Under the pieces are notes generated by a model. That model saw nothing but the letters and a program-made list of their open reading frames with translations, ran no database searches and was not told where the DNA came from. The position numbers and the translations under genes were made by a program. Of a DNA stretch of 15,769 bases, positions 15,326 to 15,769 are shown piece by piece (positions within the stretch are counted from its first letter, which is position 1; the number at the start of each line of letters is the position of its first letter). Source of the stretch: Burkholderiales bacterium (GTDB lineage: Bacteria; Pseudomonadota; Gammaproteobacteria; Burkholderiales; Burkholderiaceae_D); assembly GCA_005800405.1 (NCBI GenBank), contig SYFN01000273.1:1-15769 (forward strand), in the 5' to 3' direction.

Positions 15326-15472
15326 TTAGCCAGGATTAATGCTGATCTGAGGTTCTGGCACGGTGGCCACAGCCTCGAGCAGGCGTTCACGGCTGAGATG
15401 TGCATAGCGGCTTGTGGTACGAATGTCCGAGTGACCGAGTATTTCCTGAACTTCGTACTGACCCGCGTTAAA
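15326..15472 (-). pseudogene. Tyrosine recombinase/integrase, C-terminal fragment
   Basis: Read leftward from 15472, the frame ends at TAA 15326-15328 and encodes about 48 residues. It contains EVQEILGHSDIRTTSRYAHL, the end of the catalytic domain of phage-type integrases, with the active-site His of LGHS and the nucleophile Tyr of RYAH. The Arg-x-x-Arg box and the rest of the protein are missing. The frame runs on to a TGA at 15515-15517, but the residues past 15472 no longer fit the family and look like the end of the neighbouring IS. It is therefore a remnant, probably cut by the IS insertion; the rest of the gene may lie beyond the IS outside the window. Confidence 0.8.
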
Positions 15473-15769
15473 TGTTGATCCAAAGTCTGTGAGAGTTTTT
15501 AGTCTAGCTTGACTTCATTGTAGATTCAATCTTTGCATCACCTCCTGTGGTGTTGGAATCGGTGGAAACAAGCTCAAGTGCAAGGCTTTTTCTGCTTTGG
15601 TCTTGGGCAACCAAGCCGCCGGTGCCGGGGGCTTCATGTTGATCCCTTGATGCGGCCGCGTGGTATTGAAGTGAATGCGCCATTGCTCTATGAGTACCTT
15701 GGCTTCACCTAGGCTATAGAACAACTCGCCATTGAGCCATTGATCCCTGAATTTGCCGTTAAAGCTCTC
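15473..15769 (-). mobile_element. IS3-family insertion sequence, 3' end only
   Basis: The element is recognised by its transposase reading frame. Its inner end is probably at about 15473, where the plus strand starts TGTTGATCCAAAGTCTG. IS3 elements usually end in TG...CA, and this point lies 42 bases past the transposase stop, exactly where the integrase similarity breaks off. The other end, its inverted repeat and the target duplication are outside the window, so the boundary is inferred. Confidence 0.6.
15515..15769 (-). CDS. IS3-family transposase OrfB, C-terminal part (runs off the window)
   Basis: This is the last 84 residues of a DDE (rve) transposase, open to the window edge in the leftward frame. 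It starts ESFNGKFRDQWLNGELFYSL, where the E is the expected third catalytic acidic residue in the NG.ES-type context. It continues with EQWRIHFNTTRPHQGINMKP, the standard end of the IS3-group integrase core, followed by a short tail to TGA 15515-15517. Because the 5' part is not visible, I cannot tell whether the element is complete or active. Confidence 0.88.
   Translation of the reverse strand, partial: ESFNGKFRDQWLNGELFYSLGEAKVLIEQWRIHFNTTRPHQGINMKPPAPAAWLPKTKAEKALHLSLFPPIPTPQEVMQRLNLQ

Overview
The window looks like a chromosomal stretch of a Gram-negative proteobacterium, most likely a beta- or gammaproteobacterium. The base composition is GC-rich by eye, the envelope proteins are of outer-membrane type (TolC, TPR plus beta-barrel), and the regulator is a classical Crp. 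I cannot name a genus.

The left two thirds is one functional neighbourhood read in two directions from a control region near 6250-6670. Leftward (minus strand) run a Crp-type regulator, a membrane CHASE2 class III nucleotide cyclase 30 bases behind it, and then, after a 453-base gap with an AT-rich stretch, a secreted FecR-domain protein and a TPR/outer-membrane barrel protein resembling the Slam (DUF560) translocons. Rightward (plus strand) runs a compact type I secretion operon: TolC-type outer-membrane protein, a small protein of unusual ancestry, two tandem PrtD-type ABC exporters and an HlyD-type adaptor. The genes from the small protein through the two ABC genes overlap by ATGA junctions. 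A GT4 glycosyltransferase follows. No RTX-type or other obvious secreted cargo is visible.

Two observations stand out. First, the small protein at 8119-8820 resembles the N-terminal (WED/REC) half of an IS605-family TnpB. It has no RuvC nuclease half, yet it is an intact, translationally coupled member of the secretion operon, which suggests domestication of a transposon-derived fold. Second, the locus appears to carry its own cAMP circuit. The Crp keeps the cAMP-pocket residues and the SRETVxR recognition helix, a cyclase gene sits beside it, and three near-perfect TGTGA-N6-TCACA boxes lie upstream of tolC, upstream of fecR, and just past the end of the Slam-like gene. Each box has a -10-like hexamer placed as in class II Crp-activated promoters. 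The third points leftward out of the window.

The right end (from about 15326) is mobile-element debris: the C-terminus of a tyrosine recombinase that appears to be interrupted by an IS3-family element, whose transposase runs off the window edge.
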